Shown here: positions 1-5,650 of the stretch, piece after piece | How the letters are laid out: each line of letters begins with the position of its first letter | How positions within the stretch are numbered: position 1 is the stretch's first letter | Assembly (NCBI RefSeq): GCF_900316465.1 | Contig: NZ_ONDD01000052.1 | Coordinates: 1-7,775, forward strand | DNA length: 7,775 nt | Source of the DNA: an uncultured Fibrobacter sp. | GTDB taxonomy: Bacteria > Fibrobacterota > Fibrobacteria > Fibrobacterales > Fibrobacteraceae | Reading direction: 5' to 3' | Notes under the pieces: generated by a model | Seen by the model: only the letters and a program-made list of their open reading frames with translations | Database searches by the model: none | Told to the model about the DNA's origin: nothing | Program-made: the position numbers and the translations under genes

Positions 1-160
1 GAAAGTACCGCATTTCCACAACGCCAGGTCTAGGGAACCAAAATATAATAAGTGGTTAGTGCTTGGTGGATAGTGGTTGGGCGAAAAGGGGATTGAAATG
101 CGGATAAAGGGGACGAATGGCGAAACTGGCGCTGATTTGGGGCGCGTAAGGGAATTTTGA
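1..160. other. Intergenic stretch with no gene recognised
   Basis: I see no convincing coding sequence here; every frame is short or interrupted. The segment around 51-80 is rich in G and T and repeats AGTGGTT at 51-57 and 72-78, with TTGGTGG between them, which gives a loose 21-nt periodicity. A minus-strand ATG at 13-11 leaves only four codons before the window edge, so it cannot be judged. The stretch lies beyond the amt terminator and probably belongs to the next transcription unit or is spacer. Confidence 0.5.
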
Positions 161-196
161 ACAAAAGAACGACCTCGGCAGAGCCGAGGCCGTTCT
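161..196 (-). terminator. Intrinsic terminator of glnK-amt
   Basis: Read on the minus strand, a 14-bp stem (arms 196-183 and 179-166) closes on a 3-nt loop and is followed by TTTTGTT. One internal pair is G-U in the minus-strand RNA but would be an A-C mismatch in plus-strand RNA, and the U-rich tail exists only on the minus side. It therefore acts on the minus strand. It lies about 25 nt past the amt stop codon. Confidence 0.92.
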
Positions 197-220
197 GGGT
201 TTAGGAGTGGAGTCACACTA

Positions 221-1495
221 CTACATATTGCTGAAGATTTGGAATCCGCTGTAGGATTCTTGGCCGTGTTCGCTTTGGTCGAGGCCGCGGAGTTCTTGAC
301 GTTCGGTAACGCGGAGGCCCATGGTCTTCTTGATGGCGTAGAAGATGAGGCTAGCTGCACCGAAGCAGGGAACCGCGTAAGCGATCACGCCGATGGCCTG
401 AGTGCCGAGGGTGTAGTCGCCAGTGATATCGAAGATACCGACAGCGAGCGTACCCCACACACCGTTCACCAGGTGAACCGAGAGAGCACCGACCGGGTCA
501 TCCAAGTGCAAGCGGTCGAACATGAAGACTGCGCCGACTACGAGCACACCAGCGATGGCACCGATAATCCAGGAAGAAAGCGGGGTGACCACGTCTGCAC
601 CGGCAGTGATGGCGACGAGGCCAGCAAGGCAGCCGTTGAGGGCCATGGTGGCGTCCGGCTTCTTCGAAACAATCCAACTCGTAAGCGTTGCGGTAATGAT
701 ACCTGCGACAGCGGCGAGGTTCGTGGTCACGAGAATCCAGCTAGTAGCCTTTGCATCGCCGGAGAGGGCAGAACCGGCGTTGAATCCCCACCAACCGAAC
801 CACAGCATGAACACACCGATGGTTGCGAGCGGAATGTTGTGGGCCGGAATAGCGTGCACCTTACCGCCGACATACTTACCGATACGCGGTCCAAGGATCA
901 TGACGCCAGCGAGAGCTGCCCAACCACCCACGGAGTGAACCAGGGTAGAACCGGCGAGGTCATGGAAACCGGCCTTGCCGATGGTAGAAAGCCAGCCACC
1001 GCCCCATGTCCAGCTACCAACGATGGGGTAGACGAAGGCCACGTAGATGATGGTGAAGACGAGGAAGGAGTTCAGCTTCACACGTTCGGCGACAGCGCCA
1101 GAGACAATGGTAGCCGCGGTTGCTGCAAACATCGCCTGGAACAACCAGTCGGTGAAGAGAGTGAAGTGACCGTTGTAGGCAGCGGTGAAGTTGGCCGGGT
1201 TAGCCCAGTCACCGATACCGAATCCGGCAAATCCAAGTACACCGGAGATCGCGTTGAACGTTCCGGGGTACATGAGGGCAAAGCCGATGGCGGCATACAT
1301 CGTGATACCTATGGCGGGAACCGCGATGTTTTTGAAAGCGACGTTGGCCGCGCACTTGGCACGAACAAGACCCGCTTCGACACAGGCAAAGCCCAGGCCC
1401 ATGATAAACACCAACATGGCGCTGATCATGATCCAAATGTTTTCTGTCATAAAGATGGCGTCGCTGACAGGTACGACAGTTGCTGCTTCGTTCAT
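221..1495 (-). CDS. amt: Ammonium channel/transporter (Amt family)
   Basis: This is an inner-membrane ammonium channel of the Amt/MEP/Rh family, which forms trimers that take up ammonium at low external concentration. The 424 residues match the family length and are strongly hydrophobic, consistent with 11 membrane spans. Aligned by eye to E. coli AmtB, the pore residues are present: F123 (F107), W164 in WGGG (W148), D179 (D160), the twin histidines H187 and H341 (H168 and H318), and F238 and S242 in GFNAGS (F215 and S219). The cytoplasmic tail carries the conserved GLD-x-x-EHG motif near residues 404-411. The ATG at 1495 has AAGGAA eight bases upstream. It lies 31 nt after glnK, so the PII protein next door is the expected gate of this channel. 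It is probably co-transcribed from the sigma-54 promoter ahead of glnK. Confidence 0.97.
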   Translation of the reverse strand: MNEAATVVPVSDAIFMTENIWIMISAMLVFIMGLGFACVEAGLVRAKCAANVAFKNIAVPAIGITMYAAIGFALMYPGTFNAISGVLGFAGFGIGDWANPANFTAAYNGHFTLFTDWLFQAMFAATAATIVSGAVAERVKLNSFLVFTIIYVAFVYPIVGSWTWGGGWLSTIGKAGFHDLAGSTLVHSVGGWAALAGVMILGPRIGKYVGGKVHAIPAHNIPLATIGVFMLWFGWWGFNAGSALSGDAKATSWILVTTNLAAVAGIITATLTSWIVSKKPDATMALNGCLAGLVAITAGADVVTPLSSWIIGAIAGVLVVGAVFMFDRLHLDDPVGALSVHLVNGVWGTLAVGIFDITGDYTLGTQAIGVIAYAVPCFGAASLIFYAIKKTMGLRVTERQELRGLDQSEHGQESYSGFQIFSNM

Positions 1496-1526
1496 TGTTT
1501 AAATTCCTTGTGTTGATTTGTTTGAA

Positions 1527-1868
1527 TTATCCGATTGCCTCGGGGCCCGTTTCGCCGGTGCGGATACGGATGCACTGTTCAAGTTCCGTGACGAAAATCT
1601 TGCCGTCGCCGATAGCGCCTGTACGTGCGCCCTTGATGATGGCGTCAATGCAGGGCTTGACGAATTCGTCGTTCACAGCAATCTTCAAACAGATCTTTTT
1701 GAGCAGATTAACCTCGGTCACCACGCCACGGAAACGTTGGTTGTAACCGCGCTGCTGACCGCAGCCAAGAACGTTAGTGACAGACATCTTGAAAATCTTG
1801 CTTTCGTAAAGTTCTTGCTTTACGATGTTTAATCGTTCGGGTTGGATGTAAGCTGTAATGAGCTTCAT
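1527..1868 (-). CDS. glnK: PII nitrogen-regulatory protein, GlnK type, lacking Tyr51
   Basis: This is a trimeric cytoplasmic PII signal protein that senses ATP/ADP and 2-oxoglutarate. Next to an amt gene it is expected to plug the channel when nitrogen is plentiful. Its 113 residues match the family (E. coli GlnB has 112). Conserved ligand residues are visible: Q39, K58, T83-G84, the G87-D-G-K90 loop, R101 and R103, and the C-terminal IRTGE signature. The T-loop (about 37-55) aligns without gaps to E. coli GlnB but has F at 46 and T at 51, so the tyrosine that GlnD uridylylates is missing. Position 62 is K instead of E. Covalent control is thus unlikely and control by ligands alone is inferred. 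The ATG at 1868 is preceded by AAAGGA. The symbol glnK, rather than glnB, is chosen from the linkage to amt. Confidence 0.95.
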   Translation of the reverse strand: MKLITAYIQPERLNIVKQELYESKIFKMSVTNVLGCGQQRGYNQRFRGVVTEVNLLKKICLKIAVNDEFVKPCIDAIIKGARTGAIGDGKIFVTELEQCIRIRTGETGPEAIG

Positions 1869-1914
1869 GTTCCTATCCTTTGTTGAGGTTGTTTTCTTGT
1901 TTTGCCCAACCTAT

Positions 1915-1930
1915 TGCAAAAGGCGTGCCA
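1915..1930 (-). promoter_or_regulatory. Sigma-54 (-24/-12) promoter of glnK-amt
   Basis: On the minus strand the sequence TGGCACGCCTTTTGCA matches the RpoN consensus TGGCAC-N5-TTGCA at every position, with the required GG-N10-GC spacing (GG at 1929-1928, GC at 1917-1916). Taking C1916 as -12 puts the transcription start near 1904, which leaves a leader of about 35 nt containing the glnK ribosome binding site. glnK-amtB operons are classic RpoN targets, which supports the call. An activator of the NtrC class should be encoded elsewhere. Confidence 0.9.
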
Positions 1931-1967
1931 AAATATCAAATGTGGCGAAAATGGCTTAATTTCGGTG

Positions 1968-1982
1968 TTTTTGAGTCAAAAA
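1968..1982. promoter_or_regulatory. 15-bp palindrome, candidate activator site
   Basis: TTTTTGAGTCAAAAA is a perfect inverted repeat with 7-bp arms around a central G. Its centre (1975) is about 71 bp upstream of the start site predicted for the sigma-54 promoter, a position typical of enhancer-binding proteins. It does not resemble the enteric NtrC site (TGCACCA-N3-TGGTGCA). A role as an operator is inferred from position and symmetry only, and A/T-rich DNA makes such arms easier to get by chance. Confidence 0.45.
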
Positions 1983-2069
1983 ATGTTATAGAAACAAAAA
2001 AAACGCAGTTTGTTAAACTGCGGTTACAAATTTTGGTTTTACAAATTTGGAGAAAGAGTCAAAAAATGT
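1973..2069. repeat. Direct repeat GAGTCAAAAAATGT, two copies
   Basis: The same 14 bases occur at 1973-1986 and 2056-2069, 83 bp apart (close to eight helical turns). The first copy overlaps the right half of the palindrome at 1968-1982; the second lies just past the stop codon of the GGDEF gene and has no matching left arm. The two copies flank the GGDEF terminator and lie upstream of the glnK promoter, so they could be paired protein-binding sites or a chance repeat in A-rich DNA. Confidence 0.5.
1996..2022 (-). terminator. Intrinsic terminator of the GGDEF gene
   Basis: On the minus strand a perfect 8-bp stem (CGCAGTTT at 2022-2015, AAACTGCG at 2011-2004) with a 3-nt loop is followed directly by eight T residues (2003-1996). 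It lies about 60 nt after the GGDEF stop codon. It separates that transcript from the sigma-54-controlled glnK-amt unit downstream. Confidence 0.9.
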
Positions 2070-2083
2070 AAAGAGACTTGTTA

Positions 2084-3391
2084 TTATCCTTCAAACGGAA
2101 CAAGGGAAACGCAGTTTCGCTTTTTCTTTGATATGTAGAGCGCCTTGTCGGCAAAAGAGAGCATGTCTGAAACGGCCCCATCTCCGAATGTTCCGCCAAA
2201 GCTCATGGTTAACTTTACATCCGGGTAATCTTGCAGTTTGATTTTTTCTGCCTTGGCACGCATCTGTTCAAGTCTGGTTCTCAGCACTTCGTGGCTGATT
2301 CCCTTGAACGTAATCAAGAATTCGTCGCCGCCATAACGTACGACGTGGTCCAAATTACGAACCGATGAACTCAGTATCGATGCCACGGCGGTAAGGGCAG
2401 CGTCACCACACTGGTGGCCGTAATTGTCATTCACATCTTTGAAAAAGTCGATGTCGGCCATTACGACTGCTTGGCAATTCTGTGATGCGAGTTTCTCGTC
2501 GAAATACTTACGATTCATCACTTGAGTCAACGAATCCCTGTAGATTTTATCGTTGATTTCTGTGATTTCGTTAGTTTTATCGGTAAAGCCGAATACGGTT
2601 GTTTCTTCGCCAGTTCGCACCACCTTCATTTCGACATACTGACCGAGTTCGTTGTGGAATATTTTTGATAAACTATTGCCAACTGGCAAGTATTCTTTAA
2701 TGTACGACTCGTCAGCCACTTTTCTGAGACTGTCCCGATCTTCTTCAAGAACCGTCGTGTTGAGGAGTTTTTCAACAAGTGCTTTGAAGGTCGGTGGTTT
2801 TTTCGTAGAGCCAATAGCGCTTTTGATTCGATCGCTAGTGCGGAAAATTTCCACCTTATCAGTTACAAAATCGACACTGGCAACGGAGGCGTATCCGTTC
2901 ATGAGGGCATTGATCATGTTTTGTTGTTTGCGGTTCTGCTCCAAGAGCTCTTTCTCTTGTTCCAGCTTTGTCATTTGCGCGTTCACATTTTCGACAATAT
3001 ACAGGACTCGATGTAGAGGTTTTTCGTCGCCAATGCGTACAAATATCGCCTTACTCCAACCGTGAATCTTTCCATGAAAAATTTCTGATATCACATTTGA
3101 ATCCTTCATGCGTTCTGGCAATGTTGAAAGAATTGTAAAGTTCTTGATGGTTTCAACACTTTCTGGACAAGCAAGATTCGACATGATATTGGTAATGCTT
3201 TCTTGTAGAGTGCTGCCGCACTTCATGAATTTATCGATGAATTCGTTACTCTTGATAGGGAACGCAGTGTTGGTTTCAAGATCAAGTACATGCATCGAAA
3301 TGTACAGTTCGGTGACGGCGTGAGTGATAGCTGTGAAAAACTCCGCAGAGTTCACAGGAAGGTCTGCTACAAATTTTTTGTAATTGTCCAT
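2084..3391 (-). CDS. Diguanylate cyclase with duplicated PAS-like sensor region
   Basis: This predicted soluble enzyme makes cyclic di-GMP from two GTP. The C-terminal GGDEF domain spans about 283-432: DSLTQVMNR opens it, ADIDFFKDVND (312-322) supplies the metal-binding Asp, RYGGDEF (352-358) is the intact active-site loop, and R345-N-L-D348 lies exactly five residues before GGDEF as a canonical inhibitory I-site. No EAL or HD-GYP domain is present. There is no signal peptide or membrane span. The N-terminal 275 residues appear to be two copies of one fold (about 20-136 and 160-272), each ending in a similar stretch (ISEIFHGKIH...VRIG and LSKIFHNELG...VRTG). A charged, Glu/Gln-rich helix at about 137-160 joins them, probably a coiled coil. 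The ligand is unknown. The start at 3391 follows AAGGAG with a slightly long spacer. The gene looks AT-richer than its neighbours and has its own terminator, so it is probably monocistronic. Confidence 0.93.
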   Translation of the reverse strand: MDNYKKFVADLPVNSAEFFTAITHAVTELYISMHVLDLETNTAFPIKSNEFIDKFMKCGSTLQESITNIMSNLACPESVETIKNFTILSTLPERMKDSNVISEIFHGKIHGWSKAIFVRIGDEKPLHRVLYIVENVNAQMTKLEQEKELLEQNRKQQNMINALMNGYASVASVDFVTDKVEIFRTSDRIKSAIGSTKKPPTFKALVEKLLNTTVLEEDRDSLRKVADESYIKEYLPVGNSLSKIFHNELGQYVEMKVVRTGEETTVFGFTDKTNEITEINDKIYRDSLTQVMNRKYFDEKLASQNCQAVVMADIDFFKDVNDNYGHQCGDAALTAVASILSSSVRNLDHVVRYGGDEFLITFKGISHEVLRTRLEQMRAKAEKIKLQDYPDVKLTMSFGGTFGDGAVSDMLSFADKALYISKKKRNCVSLVPFEG

Positions 3392-3404
3392 AAAATCATT
3401 GCTC

Positions 3405-3433
3405 CTTATACCTGTAAAATATATTCATTTCAA
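3405..3433 (-). promoter_or_regulatory. Possible promoter of the GGDEF gene
   Basis: On the minus strand TTGAAA (3433-3428) and TATAAG (3410-3405) are 17 nt apart, each one base from the sigma-70 consensus. The -10 element overlaps the AAGGAG ribosome binding site, which would leave the transcript almost without a leader. A competing -10, TATATT at 3423-3418, would keep the ribosome binding site in the mRNA but has a poor -35. I cannot choose between them. Confidence 0.35.
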
Positions 3434-3517
3434 TGGGAAAAAAATAAGACCTTTTTCTAAAGAGTGGTGTCATTAATGTTTTTATCCACTTTATTTATAG
3501 GAAAATTATGTAAAATG

Positions 3518-3547
3518 TTGCTTGGTGTAGGGGAATTTCTATATTTG
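3518..3547 (+). promoter_or_regulatory. Possible Bacteroidota-type promoter of the bio operon
   Basis: TATATTTG at 3540-3547 matches the Bacteroidota -7 consensus TAnnTTTG, and TTG at 3518-3520 lies 19 nt upstream, the usual distance to the -33 element. Read as sigma-70 it is TTGCTT-N16-TATATT. The start site would fall at about 3551-3555, on or next to the bioA ATG. An alternative -10 (TAAAAT, 3511-3516) would give a leader of about 30 nt but has no good -35. Confidence 0.4.
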
Positions 3548-3554
3548 GCCGCAA

Positions 3555-4865
3555 ATGAACAGGCTACTTGATTTTGATAGCGAGCATTTGTGGCACCCGT
3601 ATGCGGCGCTGAAGAATACTCCGGCCAGGTTCCTTGCAAAATCCGCTCATGGAACGACGATTGAAACGGCCGACGGTTTGAAACTGATTGATGCGGTATC
3701 GAGTTGGTGGTGCATGGCGCACGGGCATAACGCCCCTGAAATCGTCGAGGCGATTCAGAAGCAGAGCGAAAAGATGTGCCATGTGATGTTCGGCGGCTTT
3801 ACGCACGAACCTGCGATTGAACTCGGCGAAAAACTGGTGAATTTTTTGCCGGAAGGTCTCAACAAGATTTTCTTTGCGGATTCGGGAAGCATCGCCGTGG
3901 AATGCAGCGCCAAGATGGCGGTGCAGTACCAGCATTCGCTCTCGCGCCCGGAACGTTGCAAGTTGGTCGCCTTGAAGGGCGGCTACCACGGCGATACTGC
4001 TGGCGCGATGGCGCTTTCTGACCCTGACGGAATGCATACGCTTTTCCGCGGAATTATGCCGCACCATTACTTTGCGGAACGCCCGAACTGCCGCTTTGAC
4101 GAAGTCTGGAATCCGGCGGATTTCGCTTCGATGGAGCGCGTTGTCGAGGAACACAAGGATGAAATCGCTGCCGTGATTTGCGAGCCCGTGTTCCAGGGCG
4201 GAAACGGCATGTGGCTTTATAATGCGGGCTACTTGAAGGCTCTCCGCGAACTTTGCGACCGCTACGGCATCCTGTTGATTTTGGACGAAATTGCTTCGGG
4301 CTTTTTCCGCACGGGCCCGCGCTTTGCGATGGAACATGCTGGCATTAAGCCGGATATTATGTGTATCGGCAAGGCGCTCACGGGCGGAAGCATTACGATG
4401 GCAGCTTGCGTTGCATCTGAGAAGGTTGCCGAAACAATTACGAACAGCAAGATTCCTGCCTTTATGCATGGCCCTACTTACATGGCGAACCCGTTGGCTT
4501 GTGCTGCGGGAATCGCTTCGCTTTCGCTGTTTGAAAGTCGCGATTATGCCACGAGTGTCGCTCGGATTGAAAAGCGTTTGAAGGCGAATTTGGAACCGCT
4601 ACGTTCGCTTGAAAATGCGGCGGATGTGCGTGTTCTCGGTGCGATTGGTGTCTTGGAACTGAAGGCGAAACCTTCTGCGGACGATATTCTGCGCGTGATT
4701 CGCGAAACTGGCGTGTGGCTCAGGCCGTTCTGCAACTACGTTTACACGATGCCTCCGCTTATTACGACTGATTCTGAAGTTGACCGCATTTGCGAAGCCA
4801 TCAAGATGATTGGTGAGTGTGAACCCGCGCCTGTCGTAGAAGGTGAAGACGAATTTCACGAATAA
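3555..4865 (+). CDS. bioA: Adenosylmethionine-8-amino-7-oxononanoate aminotransferase
   Basis: This cytoplasmic PLP enzyme converts KAPA to 7,8-diaminopelargonic acid (DAPA), with S-adenosylmethionine as the usual amino donor. Its 436 residues match the family (E. coli 429). Diagnostic motifs align with E. coli BioA: WHPY (13-16), SSWW (49-52), GGYHGDT with Y144, DEIASGF with D244 under the cofactor ring, IGKALTGGS with the Schiff-base K273, HGPT (305-308), and VWLRPF with R390, the substrate-carboxylate arginine. The SSWW and R390 features separate it from ornithine or GABA aminotransferases. The ATG at 3555 fits because MNRLLDFDSEHLWHPY matches the usual BioA N-terminus and an in-frame TAG lies at 3528. 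No ribosome binding site is visible within 15 nt of this start. It is the first gene of bioA-W-F-D. Confidence 0.97.
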   Translation: MNRLLDFDSEHLWHPYAALKNTPARFLAKSAHGTTIETADGLKLIDAVSSWWCMAHGHNAPEIVEAIQKQSEKMCHVMFGGFTHEPAIELGEKLVNFLPEGLNKIFFADSGSIAVECSAKMAVQYQHSLSRPERCKLVALKGGYHGDTAGAMALSDPDGMHTLFRGIMPHHYFAERPNCRFDEVWNPADFASMERVVEEHKDEIAAVICEPVFQGGNGMWLYNAGYLKALRELCDRYGILLILDEIASGFFRTGPRFAMEHAGIKPDIMCIGKALTGGSITMAACVASEKVAETITNSKIPAFMHGPTYMANPLACAAGIASLSLFESRDYATSVARIEKRLKANLEPLRSLENAADVRVLGAIGVLELKAKPSADDILRVIRETGVWLRPFCNYVYTMPPLITTDSEVDRICEAIKMIGECEPAPVVEGEDEFHE

Positions 4866-4869
4866 GGAG
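4864..4869 (+). promoter_or_regulatory. Displaced ribosome binding site for bioW
   Basis: AAGGAG overlaps the bioA stop codon (TAAGGAG) and is the best Shine-Dalgarno match in the gap, but it ends 31 nt before the bioW ATG. The bases between are mostly a palindrome; without 4870-4893, GGAG would sit 7 nt from the ATG. No good alternative site is seen closer to the start. Confidence 0.5.
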
Positions 4870-4893
4870 ATGCCCGGTCATGCCGGGCATGAC
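4870..4893 (+). repeat. GCCCGG palindrome between bioA and bioW
   Basis: Two overlapping inverted repeats share this segment. ATGCCCGG (4870-4877) pairs with CCGGGCAT (4883-4890) around a 5-nt loop. GTCATGCC (4877-4884) mirrors GGCATGAC (4886-4893) around a single G. The two hairpins cannot form together. The element has no T-run after it, so it is not a typical terminator. Its compact form suggests a member of a dispersed intergenic repeat family, but only one copy is in the window. Confidence 0.7.
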
Positions 4894-4900
4894 AAAGTGA

Positions 4901-5650
4901 ATGGAATACTATAGCTTGAAAATGCGAGCCTCGCAGCAAGTGGGCGAAGGCGAACAGAAACACGAACAGCATATTTCCGGTGCAGAACGCATTGTAGGCC
5001 GGGATTCTGTAGAGGCTGTGTGCTCGGCGATGGTGCGTCGTGCCATGAATCATTCCAAGGGCGACCCGGATTTTATCAACGTGAAAATCGAAAAGGTTCA
5101 CGAATACGATATTCGGATTTTGAAGGCTTTGCCTGTAACGCGCATTGATGTAGATACGTGGCAGGAAGGGCTGGACAAGGCTTTTGGACTGATCACTCCG
5201 CTGATGGGCTCTGGCTGTGGGCTCCGTGAAAAGTTGCAGGAACTCTTGCGGGTGACTTTCCCGATGCGTGGCGCGATGCTGTACGATATCGCGACGGGCG
5301 AACGCCTGGAACCAGACCACGAACGCGGAGTGCGTGCGACTTATATGGATGCTCTGCATTCGAGCGAAGTGGATGGTTGCAAGAATCACTTTAACGAAGC
5401 GATTGTGCTTGCGACCAAGGTGGCGAATGCTCCCGGAATGGTGGCGGAATTTTGCGTGAGTGATGACCCGAATTACGTGACGGGCTATGTCGCGAGCAAG
5501 GAACTCGGCTATGTGCGCATTATGAAGATGAAGGAAATGGGCGATGAAAACGGAGGCCGTATTTTCTTGTTTGATTCGCGCAAGGCCTCTGCTGAAGAAT
5601 GTATCGAGTACTTGCAGAAGAAAAAAGTTTTGGTGGATGTCAGAGCATGA
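4901..5650 (+). CDS. bioW: 6-carboxyhexanoate-CoA ligase (pimeloyl-CoA synthetase)
   Basis: It activates free pimelate to pimeloyl-CoA using ATP and CoA, with release of AMP and pyrophosphate, and so supplies the substrate of BioF. Its 249 residues are close to B. subtilis BioW. Matching blocks seen by eye are SLKMRAS (5-11), HISGAER (24-30), RGAMLYDIATGER (123-135), KxVR-like RGVRATYMD (142-150), and the long conserved stretch from EAIVLATKV (166) through AEFCVSDDPNYVTGYVASK (182-200) to MKEMG (210-214). BioW has its own fold and is not homologous to the large acyl-CoA synthetases. Its presence implies that pimelate, not the BioC/BioH acyl-carrier route, feeds biotin synthesis here. The start at 4901 lacks a close ribosome binding site; see the palindrome just upstream. 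Its last four bases overlap the bioF start (ATGA). Confidence 0.96.
   Translation: MEYYSLKMRASQQVGEGEQKHEQHISGAERIVGRDSVEAVCSAMVRRAMNHSKGDPDFINVKIEKVHEYDIRILKALPVTRIDVDTWQEGLDKAFGLITPLMGSGCGLREKLQELLRVTFPMRGAMLYDIATGERLEPDHERGVRATYMDALHSSEVDGCKNHFNEAIVLATKVANAPGMVAEFCVSDDPNYVTGYVASKELGYVRIMKMKEMGDENGGRIFLFDSRKASAEECIEYLQKKKVLVDVRA

Noticed and set aside
1..13. Possible start of a minus-strand gene (ATG at 13-11)
   Set aside because: Only four codons remain before the window edge, too few to support a gene.
239..1516. A 425-codon open frame on the plus strand, antisense to amt
   Set aside because: Its translation is polar with no family motif, and the minus strand encodes a complete Amt with all pore residues, a ribosome binding site and a terminator. 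It is a by-product of codon bias.
2009..2030. TTGTTAAAC followed by GGTTACAAA-like bases, resembling BirA operator halves
   Set aside because: The halves are only a few bases apart, not about 15, they lie in the GGDEF terminator, and they are over 1.5 kb from bioA.
3463..3490. AGTGG / CCACT inverted repeat 18 nt apart upstream of bioA, as a possible biotin operator
   Set aside because: The arms are only 5 bp and do not resemble the BirA or BioR sites; chance is a sufficient explanation.
3564..4469. A 301-codon minus-strand frame opposite bioA
   Set aside because: Arg- and His-rich translation with no recognisable domain; it mirrors a well-supported bioA.
4866..4895. The bioA-bioW palindrome as a transcription terminator
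   Set aside because: No T-run follows on either strand, and the downstream bio genes need read-through from bioA.
5599..5646. An earlier in-frame ATG for bioF
   Set aside because: The 16 extra residues lie within bioW and do not resemble a BioF N-terminus; the ATGA overlap at 5647 is the normal coupling arrangement.
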